Shown here piece by piece: positions 42,739-54,117 of a DNA stretch of 64,000 bases. Origin of the DNA: Asterella californica (lineage: Eukaryota; Streptophyta; Marchantiopsida; Marchantiales; Aytoniaceae); contig JAYKYS010000017.1 of assembly GCA_036924285.1 (NCBI GenBank), positions 229,501-293,500 on the forward strand. The letters run 5' to 3'. The position numbers were made by a program, and so were the translations under genes. Each line of letters starts with the position of its first letter. Position 1 is the first letter of the stretch. Below the pieces are notes generated by a model. That model had not been told where the DNA came from and did not search any database. It saw nothing but the letters and a program-made list of their open reading frames with translations.

Positions 42739-43560
42739 AATTGACTTCATAGGACCTAACCACCTGGTAGTCAGTAACCATCACCGATACATTCTGATGG
42801 CTATTGACTATGCGACGAAGTGGGTTGAAGCAGTAACCTTGCTTGATAAAATGGCAAGGAGCACCGCTAAATTTCTCTATACCCATGTCCTTCTCCGATA
42901 TGGCTATCCTAGAGAGTTAGTCAACGATCAAGGTGCACATTTTGTCAATTCAGCTATGCGTATTCTGGCAGAGGACATTTTAATCACTCATAAAACCTCC
43001 ACATCTTATTACTCCCGAGGGAATGTCAGACTGATTCTAACAACAAAATCTTGGTTACGATACTTACCCGGTAATCACCAGAGTTGACATACTAAGTTGT
43101 CATCTGCCCTATGGGCTTACCGACCAGCTTATAAGGTGCACTTGGGATTCTCACCCTATTTCTTTACTTACAATATAACCCCACGGCTCCTGAACCTCAA
43201 GAAATCTTGAGTAGTTCCACATCCGATGTCTATGCATCTCGAGTACAAACCTTGGTCCGGGTAGAAGCAGAATGCTAGGTAGCCGAAAGTATTCGAGAAC
43301 ACCACCAAGACCAGCAAGCTTCTCGATGTCAACAACAAAAACCTGAATTCATAGTCCAAGTCAGCAATCTTGTGTTGTGGTACCGAGGAACAGTTTCGGC
43401 AAAAGGTGGAAAGTTTCAAACTCATTGGAGAGGTCCATATCGCGTCATTGGTGTTAGTTGGAATGAAATCGTGCGATTACAAGAGCTGATTTGGACAAAA
43501 ATAGCCAAACTGATAAATTTGAACCAATTGAAGTGCTACTTCTCGATGGATGTCACATGA
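42739..43560 (+). pseudogene. Element F integrase relic
   Basis: The core begins with GIDFIGPNHLVVSNHHRYIL (first Asp), then YATKWVEAVTLLDKMARSTA and ELVNDQGAHFVN (second Asp). The third acidic residue falls in a scrambled stretch (STSYYSRGN then frame changes), so the Glu cannot be recovered in frame. The C-terminal domain reappears at about 43330-43560 (VSNLVLWYRGTVSAKGGKF, THWRGPYRVIGV), ending at a natural-looking stop at 43558-43560. No chromodomain or PHD finger follows. Confidence 0.82.
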
Positions 43561-44198
43561 CGGCTCGACATTAATGCCAACATGCCCTCAGTAAATGCAG
43601 GAGGTGGGTAACAGCATTGCGTTCAAACTAGTTTGAATCAGAACGATCACAATCGAGAGTATATCGACTCATACAACCTTACCTTCCCAAATATTTTTGT
43701 GTTGTTTTGTTAGTGTGTGAAATGGATTTTGTGTGCACAAGGTTACATTGTAGCGTTGCCATATTTTTCATCACTCGAGACTTGCTGATGGTAAAAGAGA
43801 ATTGTAAACGATTCTTTGTCACAACCATGTACACACTCTTCTTAGCTATGGAGAGCTACCGGATTGATTGGAGAGAAATTGTTGTCAACTCCTTGTCCGT
43901 CGCTATTGTAAACCTACAGGTTTTTGGAAACAAGGCTACCAAACCGGTAAGAACCCCGGTAACATGGGCACCAATCCTAATATATTTCTTGTATCATTTT
44001 TGACAACCTCTGTATAAGGACACTTCGAAGGTGGACGATGATACTTGGATGGTGTGGATAAACTCTAAGCAAACTCATCATATGATGATCAATGAGCTCA
44101 AACAAAAGTTCCCAGAATCGGTCGTGAATCACAATCTGCGGTTTAATCTATTGACAATCAATACCATCTGTCGCTCAGCTCTGGTACTAAGACATAAT
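43561..44198. other. 3' flank of element F, no gene seen
   Basis: A purine-rich gcaggaggtgggtaa (43598-43612) could be the polypurine tract of F, with its 3' LTR following, but no repeat of the 5' LTR was recognised. The open frame 43707-44003 has no known motif. The right end meets the D2 fragment. Confidence 0.35.
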
Positions 44199-44245
44199 TA
44201 GTCTAACATGTGAACAATCTCATACACATACACAAGTGTATCACA
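44199..44245 (-). repeat. D2: short piece of 3' LTR
   Basis: About 47 bp ending cacaagtgtatcaca match the terminus of the D1 3' LTR (18766-18812). The rest of the LTR is absent, and sequence to the left is unrelated. Confidence 0.75.
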
Positions 44246-45840
44246 ATCGTCCCTCTAACTGGCGGTTAGGTCCCTCTAACTCCAGATAGCTCAATATCCT
44301 AACTACATGATATACACCTTCATGGATCAGGAGACCGGGTGCTACATCACCCCATCGTTAGTCGTCTGTCTGCAATCCATACCACGCAAAGATCTAATCG
44401 GCTATCCTTACTATATACATCGAGGACAAATCCACCGTCCAATAGGAACAACACTGAGATGTGGAGTCAAACATGAAATGTGTCAACCTCTAGAACAACC
44501 ATCACACACCAACATACGGACTGTTCCACCAGCACACCCACATAACATACACCTCAAGCCCGCCCGTACAACTGCTAAGCTTGGTCAACGATACCATCGA
44601 TGTTGGGAAGATGACATGGCGTGCAATTACGCACATGGTCCTTCCAAACAACACCATCACGGTCCTCTAACATGAGTACTCCAGAAGGTAACACCTCACG
44701 CACTCATAAATTAGTGCACCTTGCGATCACATCCAACGTCGGTGCAGTCTGCTGTAGATAGATATAATCACCAGGATGAAACATGCGAAACGATGGCCGA
44801 TAACCTCCTCCTCGAATAGTCGCATATCGCAACGTGTCTCTATGCTGAGCAATCGCTAGGTTCTCAAAAGCCATAGGCATAACTCTCCGAAATGTCTCTA
44901 TTTGTTGAGAACATGCGGTCACTCACATATCCGGGTCATCAAGGTTCAACACCTCAACAGAATCACGACGAATGCCGAAGGTAGATCTGGATCCTCGCCA
45001 TACAATAGAAAATACGATGAGAAAGAAACAAAAGACGCTTGTCGACTAAAATGGTAGCCCATAGCCAACCATAGTAACAGCAAATCCCAATCTCCCAAGT
45101 GGCCCTTCTGCAAGCCATACTTGCGTAATCTTCTCTTCACCGTCTGAACTATCCTCTCCACCAAACCATCCGCCTCAAGATGATCTCGAGATGTAGTCCG
45201 ATGATCAATCAATGCCTGATCACACAAGGTCTGAAACTCACCAAGGAACTCTGTACCTTCGTCTGTCAGCACTTCAACTGGTGCTCCAAAACGACTCAGC
45301 ACTCGATCTAAGAACGCATACGCCGTCCATTCACTCGTCTTGTCTCGTAATGCCATCAACTCAATCCACTTGGAGAAGTGCTCCACCATCACCAACACAT
45401 ACCGATGGTGACGTACGTTCAACACTAAGGGTCTCACAAAATCCAAACTCCAACGGTATCCCAATCCCATAATCGGTAAGAGGTATAACTATGAAATAGG
45501 AGCATTAAACAATGCTCGTACTCGATCACAAACCACACATCGTGCGACAAACTACTGCACATCGACGTGCATACCACGCCACCAATACCGTCCTTGGAGT
45601 AAGCTATATGTACGCTTCACTCTAAAATGTCCCAACTCCTCATGGACATGTCGTACTAACTGGGCCCTCTGAAATGGGTGTGGCACTATCCGTATTCTCC
45701 CATCATCCCACACTCGAAGTACATGTCGTCTTTCTCGTCAAAATCTCTTCGCTCGTTGAAAGACATGATCTTGCTCCTCCTTGGCACTTACTGTGTCTAC
45801 CATCACGCTAGTACGTAGATACTTCATTACAGTCACATCG
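44246..45840 (-). pseudogene. D2: partial second D copy, integrase with PHD finger
   Basis: This matches 18813-20410 of D1 over its whole length at roughly 90% by eye. The integrase zinc domain (45480-45700) has stops. The core (44946-45470) keeps SLDF, LTDEGTEF (Gln to Glu) and LVERIVQ, and later pieces run 44704-44922. The PHD finger is readable at 44411-44548: CGCAGG, CDGC, HISC and CPRC ligands are all kept, ending in the same GRW-x-CPRCI-stop as D1, but the Trp before the His is a TGA. The copy ends abruptly near 45840, so RT, methyltransferase and Gag are missing. It shows that the PHD finger is a family feature. Confidence 0.85.
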
Positions 45841-47941
45841 TTGTCCTGTTGTGGGACCAGTTAGTATGTAAATTATCCGTATAAGTGCGTTTTGCACACA
45901 GTTGTAGAAGTTGTGGTGTAATAAGATCTAAAACTTTGCTCTTATGAGCTTAGAATGCTCTATTATCTGCTGGGGGTCTCCACGGGGCAGAAAAGGACAA
46001 GGTTGAGTCCTTTAACTTCTCATTGGTCCACCAAAAAGTGGAGATAACTTGTCATCTACCTAAGTGTGCGCTCTGGGAGAATTGGGGCACTTTGATGAGG
46101 GATTTTGGGGATCGGAGGGCATGGGCGGAGAGCTCTCGACGGGAGGAGCAACCTGAGCCCAAATTTCACTCGATTTGGAGGTCCAGGGCATACGTAATGG
46201 CCATTTGAAGTTCATAGAGTGATGGGAGTACATAGTTTTCTCTTCCGATTGTAAGATTAAGGAGTTTGAGTGATTGAGCCGTCAGGTAGAGACCAGATTT
46301 CATGAGCTTGTAGTCTGTCAGTTGCTGAAGCTCTGACTCCAAATTTCACTACCGGATGTTCTGTGGATTGAGCGCAATGGCGATTTGAAGACGACGGGGT
46401 GCAGAAAGCTTTCGATCTGGAGCAGCAAGTTTGCTGATTTATGGAGGATGATCCGAACGGTCAAATCGGCTGAAATTTCATGAGTAGTGAGTTTACCTTC
46501 TGATTTGATAGCACAGGAAGTTTGAGTGGAAGTGGACAGTTCATTTAGACGATGAAGCTTATGTCCTGAATCTGAGATTGGAAGTGCGTGTTAGTTTCTG
46601 TGAAATTGTGTTAATTGTGGGAGGAGATCTAGCCGTCTGATCTTCCTGAAATTTGACCTGTCAGTAGAGATTTTAGTATCCTACCTACATGGCAAGTTTG
46701 AGAGGAGACTGAACTGTAGATCTGTACCTATCATGTGTGAAAGTTCGCTGTTCTTTCTGCCGAGTTGTATCGGCAACGATATCTACTCTAGGTCCCAAGT
46801 CTGTTAGCGGCAGTTGGCAGAAAAGCATCTAGGGTGACGTTTGTATTGCTTTGGGGAGTATTCTAGGTGTAGACAAGATTTTAGCGACCTACGTTATAAC
46901 CACGTCATGTGGTTGTCAGGTTCACACTCAACGTGGCAAAGTGCAATCCTTGACATGTAAAGTCGACTACTTGTCTAGCCTAGTCTCTAGTATTGAAACA
47001 CGTTACGGTGCATGCATTTGAACCTTTCACCCAGACGACCTACACGTGGATGAGTATGATGGCACCAAACATGCGATGTGCATGTGTGCCACCTCATCGG
47101 TCTGTGTGGCTTGGGTTGCTCGGTTAAGGAGCTTGCACCTATCCCTGTTTTGTGTTCGAACTTTTAAGCGAAGGAGAGTGACTTGTGTGGGGGCATTCGA
47201 CATGGGAAAAATTCAAGAGATTGTTCGTGGAGAGATCGTGGTGATCCTATGAGATTGTATCGGTGTCCTATGGATCGAGATACCCTTGTAGTTGGAGTGC
47301 AAATGTTGTGAGAGATGGACGAAGGACTCTACTTACCGCCCAGATTCCCTTTTCGAAACCCTTTCCAGATCAAACTGATGTACATGGAACGAGTTCATTT
47401 CCAACAGTTTCTGATAGGATCCTTTGGGCATAACTTTACCGCGCAAATCATGCTCTCGCCTGTCCCTGTGATCTTATCTGTTGTCACTTATGGCCAAGAA
47501 TGAGATCTTACCGTTTATATCCTCATCTGACGAAGGATGGATCTAAATCAACTCCCTCCTGTAAACTTTAACACCGAGTGCGAGATAAGACACATCTATC
47601 GACCCAAAGCCTTGTACGAAGCCCTAGTAGTGAGAAACTTCGGAGAGAAATACTACCGAGAGATCATGTCATCACATATTCCGTTTGTCGTGCCCATGAT
47701 CATCCAACGTTTTCGTGTGGTTATCTTGACCCTTTACTGAGAGGAAGAAAGTACTTAGTTATCGAGGAAGTTGGAGAGAAATCTACAAGAAACTTGTCGC
47801 TCTGTTGTGCATTGATCGCTAGCCACAGCCAGAAGGTACGCCCTTGCTCAAAGGAAAGGCTCTCGCTACGACATATTTGGTGCTTCCACTGAGAGCACGC
47901 TTTGAGGTGGTTGAGTGAGTTGTTGCCGAGGAGCGTCAAGT
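45841..47941 (+). repeat. A2: probable 5' LTR and leader
   Basis: This is the region between D2 and the gag start of A2. Pieces resemble the A1 3' region (cattggtcca at 46022; agctttcgatctggagcagc near 46417 against the A1 stretch near 4668), so it should hold the LTR. A possible LTR start is tgttgtgggacc at 45847. I could not place the LTR end or the primer binding site. Two small leader ORFs are listed separately. Confidence 0.45.
47315..47740 (+). other. A2 leader: two tandem related small ORFs
   Basis: ORF 47315-47503 (62 codons) and ORF 47537-47740 (67 codons) both start with a Met-Asp and share a pattern: LPP, then a Phe-x-x-F-G core (FLIGSFGHNF and LVVRNFGEKY), then I-M-x-S-x-x-P-x-V (QIMLSPVPVI and EIMSSHIPFV). 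They lie in tandem in the leader of A2 upstream of gag. They look like duplicated copies of one short peptide or of a structured leader. I know no family for it and do not assign a function. Confidence 0.3.
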
Positions 47942-48736
47942 ATGAATATTCCCGAAGCAATGGGGACGAATGGAGGAGGAGCGGACGATCTACTTCGAGC
48001 ATTGACGATGTTGTTGAGACAACAACAAGGAGGTGATGTTGGGGAGCAGAAGTCTACAAGAGCTCTATAGGCGGTGGTGAAGAAGTTGGGGAGGTTCGAT
48101 GGAAGGATCATCACGAAGTATATTCGGGAGTATATTTGTGAGATGGAGGTAAATCGTGTACCTGAGACAGAGATGATTTCTAGTTTCGAGTTGGCTGTGA
48201 TACCTGAGATCCGTAGTCAAGTGATAAAGTTGAAGGATGCACGTACGAGTTCTTGGGAGGAGTATGAGCAGAGGTTGAAGAGTGAATTTTTTGATGATGA
48301 TGCGGATAGAGTAACCAAGAGAACATTCTTGGAGTGGATAGAGCAGCGTCTGGGGAATGAGATGACGCCAAATGAGTTGCTGCGTGAGTTTGAGAAACGG
48401 TTCTGTCAATTGTCTCCATCCGAGAGGACAACGCTTGACTTAAGGAAGACAGAACTTTTTCTAGAAGCTGCTGATGAAAATCTAGAGGACAAGCTTTTCT
48501 TGATGTTAGCAGACAAGGGAGAAGAAGGAGGAGTGAGCACAGACTGGAGAAAGGTAGAGGAAGCTGTTACTATTCTCACGAAGCAAAAACGTGGAAGAGG
48601 TAGAGCTGCAACCTTGAGGTCTGATGTCTCTTTAGCTCCATTGCCCAAGCCTACCAATAGCAAGATTGAAGATTCTGCAATCGATGAGTTGGTTAAGGGT
48701 CTGAGAGAGGATAGAGATGGCAGAGCTAAAGCATAG
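47942..48736 (+). pseudogene. A2 Gag, capsid part
   Basis: An ATG at 47942 opens the frame (MNIPEAMGTNGGGADDLLRA), with a TAG at 48068-48070 that probably replaced a Gln codon. The rest of the frame is open to 48736. It holds KLGRFDGRIITKYIREYICE, WEEYEQRLKSEFFDDDADR and LRKTELFLEAADENLEDKLF, mostly helical, as in a gypsy capsid domain. The C-terminal end is basic (KQKRGRGRAATLR). At 48717-48736 the next coding frame overlaps. The sequence runs on in sense in the +1 frame, so a base was lost or a frameshift is used there. Confidence 0.75.
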
Positions 48737-49889
48737 TCGAAGTCCTGGTGATACCAATGCATCTTCAACTAGCAGAAATTTTGTTAGAAGATGTATCCGG
48801 TGTGACAGTACTGAACACCAACGTCGGGATTGTGATGAGTTTTCCGAGGCTCTCAGAACCGGAGTCGTGAATTTTAGAGATGGAAAGATTCATCTCGTCC
48901 AAACTGATGCACCGTTGAATACCAACTTTGGTAAGGGAGGAATGAAGAGTTTGGTGAGAGGTCAGGTTGGTATAGCTACGGCGATACGCACAATAGAGCC
49001 AGAAACATTTGCAATTGAAGTAGATGTACCGGTTGTAGCAACTGTTAAGAGTGATATAGTTGAAGTTCCACGAGAAGTAATGTTACGAGGTGCAGAGGCA
49101 ATTCGCCGCATTACTGGATGGGATGATCATGTAGAGGCGAGGTGTGTCAAAGCTTACTTGGTACAAGAGAAGCATGTAAGCTGGCAGGATGCGATTGTGG
49201 AAGAGAAAAGAAGACGTGATGATGATGTTGCTGATCCGGAGGAGGCTACAAGGAGAACCAGAGCCACTAAGAGGAGAGGGCAGCAAGAGACATCACTTTC
49301 TGATATCCCTTCGACGTCTCAAGGGGCATCTACATCTGAACCTATGGTTGATGTTCCTATTCATGACACGGAGATGAGAGAGAAAGGCAAAGGAGCTTCT
49401 TCAAAGGGCAAAGGTAAAGCACCAACCTACAGACTACAGTATGATATCGAGACCAGCACCAACTTGAAGGAGATTCTTGAAGAGAGAATTTTGGATGCAA
49501 AGATAGAATTTTCCTTGCGAGAAGCCTTGGGAATAGCCAAACGTGACTTTCATGAGTTGATCATAGATGTGATCAAGAGAAAGAGACAGATGACTGCAGA
49601 TACAGTGATGGTGAAAGCATTGGATACTGACATCACTGGGGAAGAAGATGAAGAGTTAGGTCGCGTATTTGCCCAAAAGCATGTACTACAGACGTCGAAA
49701 GGAAGAGAGACAAGAGTTTCAGACTGTGCTGCAGAATATGACGACGAGAAGCAGCATGAGAGTCACTATTCTCGAGCATATTGGGCTCGTGCAACTACAG
49801 AGACAAGGGTCCGACTGGGTAACTTGTCAGAGGCTATAGTGGCGTTGGTGGATCACGGTTCGGAGAAATATCATGTCCAAAAACGTTAA
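48717..49889 (+). CDS. A2 zinc knuckle, linker and start of protease
   Basis: 390 codons are open. Near the start is a zinc knuckle CIRCDSTEHQRRDC (C-x2-C-x4-H-x4-C, residues about 27-40). A Val-rich segment (FAIEVDVPVVATVKSDIVEV) and a repeated W-D-D-H-V/K-A-Y-L-V-Q pattern follow, then a basic Lys-Gly-rich part (KGKGASSKGKGKAP) and an Arg/Glu-rich helix. At the end VRLGNLSEAIVALVDHGSE is the protease active-site region, in which the triad reads Asp-His-Gly. A two-base loss near 49870 sends the frame off before the flap. The segment links capsid and protease. Confidence 0.72.
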   Translation: MAELKHSRSPGDTNASSTSRNFVRRCIRCDSTEHQRRDCDEFSEALRTGVVNFRDGKIHLVQTDAPLNTNFGKGGMKSLVRGQVGIATAIRTIEPETFAIEVDVPVVATVKSDIVEVPREVMLRGAEAIRRITGWDDHVEARCVKAYLVQEKHVSWQDAIVEEKRRRDDDVADPEEATRRTRATKRRGQQETSLSDIPSTSQGASTSEPMVDVPIHDTEMREKGKGASSKGKGKAPTYRLQYDIETSTNLKEILEERILDAKIEFSLREALGIAKRDFHELIIDVIKRKRQMTADTVMVKALDTDITGEEDEELGRVFAQKHVLQTSKGRETRVSDCAAEYDDEKQHESHYSRAYWARATTETRVRLGNLSEAIVALVDHGSEKYHVQKR

Positions 49890-50156
49890 CGAGAAAGGGA
49901 AGTGGCCAATCGACACAGGACATGGATGGGTTCTTCGTGCTGTTAACAACCAAAGACGTGAACTTTTTGGTGCTTGTCCAGCTGTCAAAACTCGTATAGG
50001 AGATGTAGAGATAGAACAAAACTTTTTTGTTCAGAGTGTAGCTGCTTATCCTGTGATCCTTGGTCAACCATATATTATTGCGTCTAGGATGGAGACAAAA
50101 GTAATGGACGATGGGTCTCATTATGCTCGTATTAGAAGTCAAGATGGTACGAGGGC
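49873..50156 (+). pseudogene. A2 protease C-terminal half, split by B2 insertion
   Basis: In frame with the protease start after the shift: WPIDTGHGWVLRAVNNQRRE, then VILGQPYIIASRMETKVMDD. The coding sequence RIRSQDGTRA runs into the B2 LTR at 50157. It resumes with RAVQFLTV at 58379 after the 5-bp duplication agggc. About two thirds of residues are shared with A1 (2-378). Confidence 0.85.
50152..50156 (+). repeat. Target site duplication of B2 (left)
   Basis: The 5-bp agggc directly precedes the B2 LTR and is repeated at 58379-58383 directly after the other LTR. Joining the flanks restores the family A coding frame. Confidence 0.95.
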
Positions 50157-51283
50157 TTTCGCGCACCTACCGCCTTGTTGCGCCAGCGGAAGCTCTAACT
50201 CGGTAGGTCGCAAACTTTACACCGCTAACATGCAAACACAATCACAAGTTAGCGTCCATGCACCACTTACCTTAGTTTTGTTTGGTCCGGACCGGAGCCG
50301 GACCGTCTCCCAAACCATCAAGCTCGGCAATCCTAAGTCCCGACTTAGATCCGCCTAAGTCGGTCCCAAACATGAGCAAGTCACAATATGACTTGGGGCG
50401 GACTTCCCATAAAGTCCAGGGTCCTAAACGGTGCCTCCAGCACACCTAGCGGTCCAAACGCCCGTGATGTCCGTCTGGGTCTAGGCTCCCGAACGGTGGT
50501 CTAACCCGCCGACTCGTTCCCTAGTCTTGCCCCAGCCCTTACATCGGTCCTAAGTCTAGACGTCCAAGTCTAGATCGGAACGTGCCTTGGAACTGGCCCA
50601 GCCATCACCTCATGCCCCCAGAGTCCGCCCGCCGAACCCTAGGGTCGGGTGACTCGTCCTGGCCCACCCAGGCATCGAGCCCCCCTCATATATACTTCTG
50701 GGGATCGGCGGCCCCGCCCTCCTCTTTGGTCCTTGAAAATTATACCACAACCCGATTGTGGTTCGGTCATAACTTCCAGCTCGGATGTCAGATCGAGGAG
50801 TGTTATATATCACTAGAAAGCTCTCGACGAGACCTTTCCAATGATACCTCACTCGCCTCGAGATCTTATGTGGAGCTCCGTCCACGACCTAAAACGTCCC
50901 TGGAGCTCCAACACTTGGCAGTTTTTCCGAAAACCTGTGGTCCAGACCCAGGGTCGAACCCTGTGGTTCGTCTGCGTCTCGGACCCACGTCTCGGTCCCG
51001 CGTCTCAGACCCACGTCTCAGACTTATGTCTGAGACTCATGTTTTAGTCCGTTCCTAGACTCGCCTCCTTAGGTCAGCGTTCGTCTGGGGCCCTCTTGGG
51101 ATAGGCCCTTATGTCATAACCCAAGGTTCCAACCTTGGTTCAGAGAACCACTTAGGGTTCATCTGATCCCGACTTGTCGGCCAAGCCGTTAAGTCCTACT
51201 CGCAGCGTTCACAACCTAGCGTAAGTCCGCTAGGGTTCTGTTGTTCGCGTCTGCGCCCGATCTTGAGAATGAGGGGCGCGACA
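50157..51283 (-). repeat. B2 3' LTR
   Basis: The 1127-bp LTR reads tttcgcgcacc...gcgcgaca on the plus strand. On the coding strand it starts TGTCGCGCC and ends GGTGCGCGAAA, an imperfect 8-bp inverted terminus that does not end in CA. Inside lie repeated GTCTCGGACCCAC-like units (50975-51040) and an inverted pair ctttccaatgata / tatcactagaaag around 50803-50845. Confidence 0.92.
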
Positions 51284-52016
51284 CTCACCCCCACTTTGGA
51301 GGTTGATGTCCTCATCAACAATGATCCTTTAAGTTAACACCAAGTTCAAAATGGGTAGCCAACCCCTTGGCGTCAGAATTGCATTCTGGTAGCTAACCCG
51401 CAATTCCCTTCTTGGCTTGAGTCTTAAGTTGTCGCTAGAACACTTAGAAAATTCCAACTAGTCTCGGGAAAAGCCTTACCTTTTTGGCTTACCCTAAACA
51501 AAACTAGTTGGCAACTTCTAAACATTCTACTTAAGACTCTAACTTGCTAACTATAAGTATTCACACCTACTTACAAGGTCCCTCGAAACCCACTTTCCGG
51601 TCGCAATCTGATTTGACTTAGACGCGCGACTAAGTTTACTTTGCAGTTAGAAAACCGCAAAGCAAGATCACCCCAAGCCCCAAGACAAGTATGAAAGTTC
51701 ATACTTGCTTTGCCAACGCTACGACAAACCTAAGTCTTGACATCAAGACTTAGTCTTGATTTAGATGCTTATCCAAACCAGCTCGCTTCCTTTGAGTGTG
51801 CTTCGTTCCTCCTCTTGACAACATCCTAGGCATCTGATCAGAACTAGTCATAGCCATGCACTACCAATACACTTAGACAAAATTTCAAGAAACAAAATCT
51901 TTATTTCCAAACACAAGTCAAAGCTACAAAGTCCATCGACCCAAATCGCCTCAAGTTGCTACTCGTATGGTTTGTCGTTTCTTCACCCCTCACTAGAAGG
52001 AGATGTCCTCATCTTG
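51284..52016 (-). promoter_or_regulatory. B2 polypurine tract and 3' untranslated region
   Basis: The minus strand reads CCAAAGTGGGGGTGAG (51284-51299) directly against the LTR and is the polypurine tract. The rest up to the integrase stop is non-coding and nearly identical to B1 (5487-6204). Confidence 0.85.
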
Positions 52017-52623
52017 CTAACGCCCTTGTTGTCCTTGTCTCCGCTTGAAGAGGTCCAATGATTCGCTCGCATGTGCGAGATCTTCCTCTGGCACCCAAGT
52101 TGCTTCCTTCAAATGGTAACCATGCCATTTGACCAAGTACTCCATCCGGTTTGATTTGCACCGAGATCGCAAAATGGACTCCACATCATATTTTGCTTCG
52201 CCTTGCACGAAATCAGGTTGAGGCCTGAGTACTTGTTTGCGCTCCGGCCGCAAATCATCCTTGAAGTATTTCTTTAATAAAGAAACATGGAAAGTCGGAT
52301 GCAACTGCCACTCGCAAGGAAGGTCTAAGGTATAGACATCTTCATGCGGATTCTTGACAACGACAAAAGGTCCCACGAACTTCGATGAAAATCTTGCCGA
52401 TATTTTCTTCGGAAGTGTGAAGTTTTTCGTACTTAACCATACTTCTTCGCCCACTTGAAACTTCACGTGCGGCCGATGCTTGTTTACATGCTTCGTGTAG
52501 CGTTGCTGCGCCTTCTCGAGGTTGCGCTTTACTTGCTCCTCGCGCCGCTGCATTGCTGCATTGCTGCCACCAACTCTTCAGCTGATGTTTCCCGTGTTCT
52601 TGGTCGTGCCGATGTAGAACTCC
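52017..52623 (-). pseudogene. B2 integrase C-terminus with intact chromodomain
   Basis: The frame 52017-52553 carries the basic C-terminal domain (VKFQVGEEVWLSTKNFTL), LHPTFHVSLLKKYFKDDL and a full chromodomain from YDVESILRSRCKSNRMEYLV through KWHGYHLKEATWVPEEDL. The aromatic residues expected in the methyl-lysine cage (Tyr, Trp, Trp region) are present, and the stop at 52017-52019 is the natural end. In B1 the last Trp codon is a stop. A small repeat of gctgcattgctgc near 52550 breaks the frame upstream. Confidence 0.88.
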
Positions 52624-53827
52624 CTGCAAGAGTCAAGTCAAGAGGCCCTTCTGGCTCACGTCCGTAAGCCAGTAAGAAAGGCGATTCACCGGTTGCCGAA
52701 TGCTTCGTGGAATTGTAGCAATACTCTACAAGACTGAGCCACTCCGCCCAATCACTTTGGTCCGCGCTCACATAATTCCTCAAGTATTGATTCAGAACCG
52801 AGTTAACTCGTTCCGTTTGCCCATCTATTTCCGGATGAAAGGCGGTACTAAATTTTAACTAAGTCCCCAATTTTTGGAACAAGTGTTTCCAAAAGGCACT
52901 TGTGAACTTAGAGTCTCGATCTGAAATAATATTCCGAGGTAATCCATGTGAACGCCACCAAGTATCTAGGAACAAGCGAGAAGTCGTGAACGCTGTTGCA
53001 GTGTCCAAGGTCGGAGTAAACTTCGCTAGTTTGCTAAATCGATCAACTATCACAAAAATTGCGTTGTATCCATTCGAGTCAGGCAGAGAGGTAATGAAGT
53101 CCATGCTAATGCTTTCCCAAGGTCTGGCTGGAATCGGCAAAGGATGAAGCAATCCTTGTTTCTTCTCGTAAGAAACACGATTCGCTTGACAGGTTACGCA
53201 TGTTTTCACAAAGTGAGAAACATCTCTGCAAGAGTCAAGTCAAGAGGCCCTTCTAGCTCACGTCCGTAAGCCAGTAAGAAAGGCGATTCACCGGTTGCCG
53301 AATGCTTCGTGGAATTGTAGCAATACTCTACAAGACTGAGCCACTCCGCTCAATCACTTTGGTCCGCGCTCACATAATTCCTCAAGTATTGATTCAGAAC
53401 CGAGTTAACTCGTTCTGTTTGCCCATCTGTTTCCGGATGAAAGGCGGTACTAAATTTTAACTTAGTCCCCAATTTTTGGAACAAGTGTTTTTAAAAGGCA
53501 CTTGTGAACTTAGAGTCTCGATCTGAAATAATATTCCGAGGTAATCCATGTGAACGCCACCAAGTATCTAGGAACAAGCGAGAAGTCGTGAACGCTGTTG
53601 CAGTGTCCAAGATCGGAGCAAACTTCGCTAGTTTGCTAAACCGATCAACTATCACAAAAATCGCGTTGTATCCATTCGAGTCAGACAGAGAGGTAATGAA
53701 GTCCATGCTAATGCTTTCCCAAGGTCTGGCTGGAATCGGCAAAGGATGAAGCAATCCTTGTTTCTTCTCGTAAGAAACACGATTCGCTTGACAGGTTACG
53801 CATGTTTCCACAAAGTGAGAAACATCG
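52624..53827 (-). repeat. 602-bp tandem duplication within B2 integrase
   Basis: Unit 1 (52624-53225) and unit 2 (53226-53827) begin with ctgcaagagtcaagtc and end in gtgagaaacat. B1 has this segment once. The units differ at several bases (for example gtcggagtaaac against atcggagcaaac), so they are not a fresh identical copy. The duplicated part covers the integrase zinc-domain end and the catalytic core. At the junction the two ends share only a few bases. Confidence 0.93.
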
Positions 53828-54117
53828 TCTTTCATGTGGGGCCAATAAAACTTTTTAGCGATTACTGCTAAAGTGGACTTTTCTCCTTTATGTCTTGATA
53901 AGGGCGCATCATGACATTCTTTGAGTAACTTAGTCCGAAGTTTTTCTTGTCCCACATAAACCCGACTTTGCTTGAACATGAGTAAACCATGTCTTAGCTG
54001 CATATTCTGCAACTTCACTCCTCGCTTGAGTTGTTCCAGGTACTCCTTCGCTTGGTCATCACCCATGTAACCTTCACGTATTCATCTCTCCAAATCTGAC
54101 TCCTTAGGATACATAGC
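53491..54117 (-). pseudogene. B2 integrase zinc domain and core, first copy
   Basis: The open frame 53491-54066 encodes the linker (MGDDQAKEYLEQLKRGVKLQ), HDAPLSRHKG, CVTCQANR, then [16 protein letters not shown] with the first Asp and IISDRDSKFTSAF with the second. It ends where TAA replaces the Trp seen in other copies (FTSAFWKH). The Glu-bearing part lies in the duplicated unit downstream. Confidence 0.88.

Noticed and set aside
50582..51058. Long plus-strand frames within the chromovirus LTRs (also 57690-58199 and 58863-59443)
   Set aside because: They recur in every LTR copy but without Gag/Pol motifs, start within repeats and differ by frame-breaking changes. Best seen as chance frames in GC-rich LTRs.
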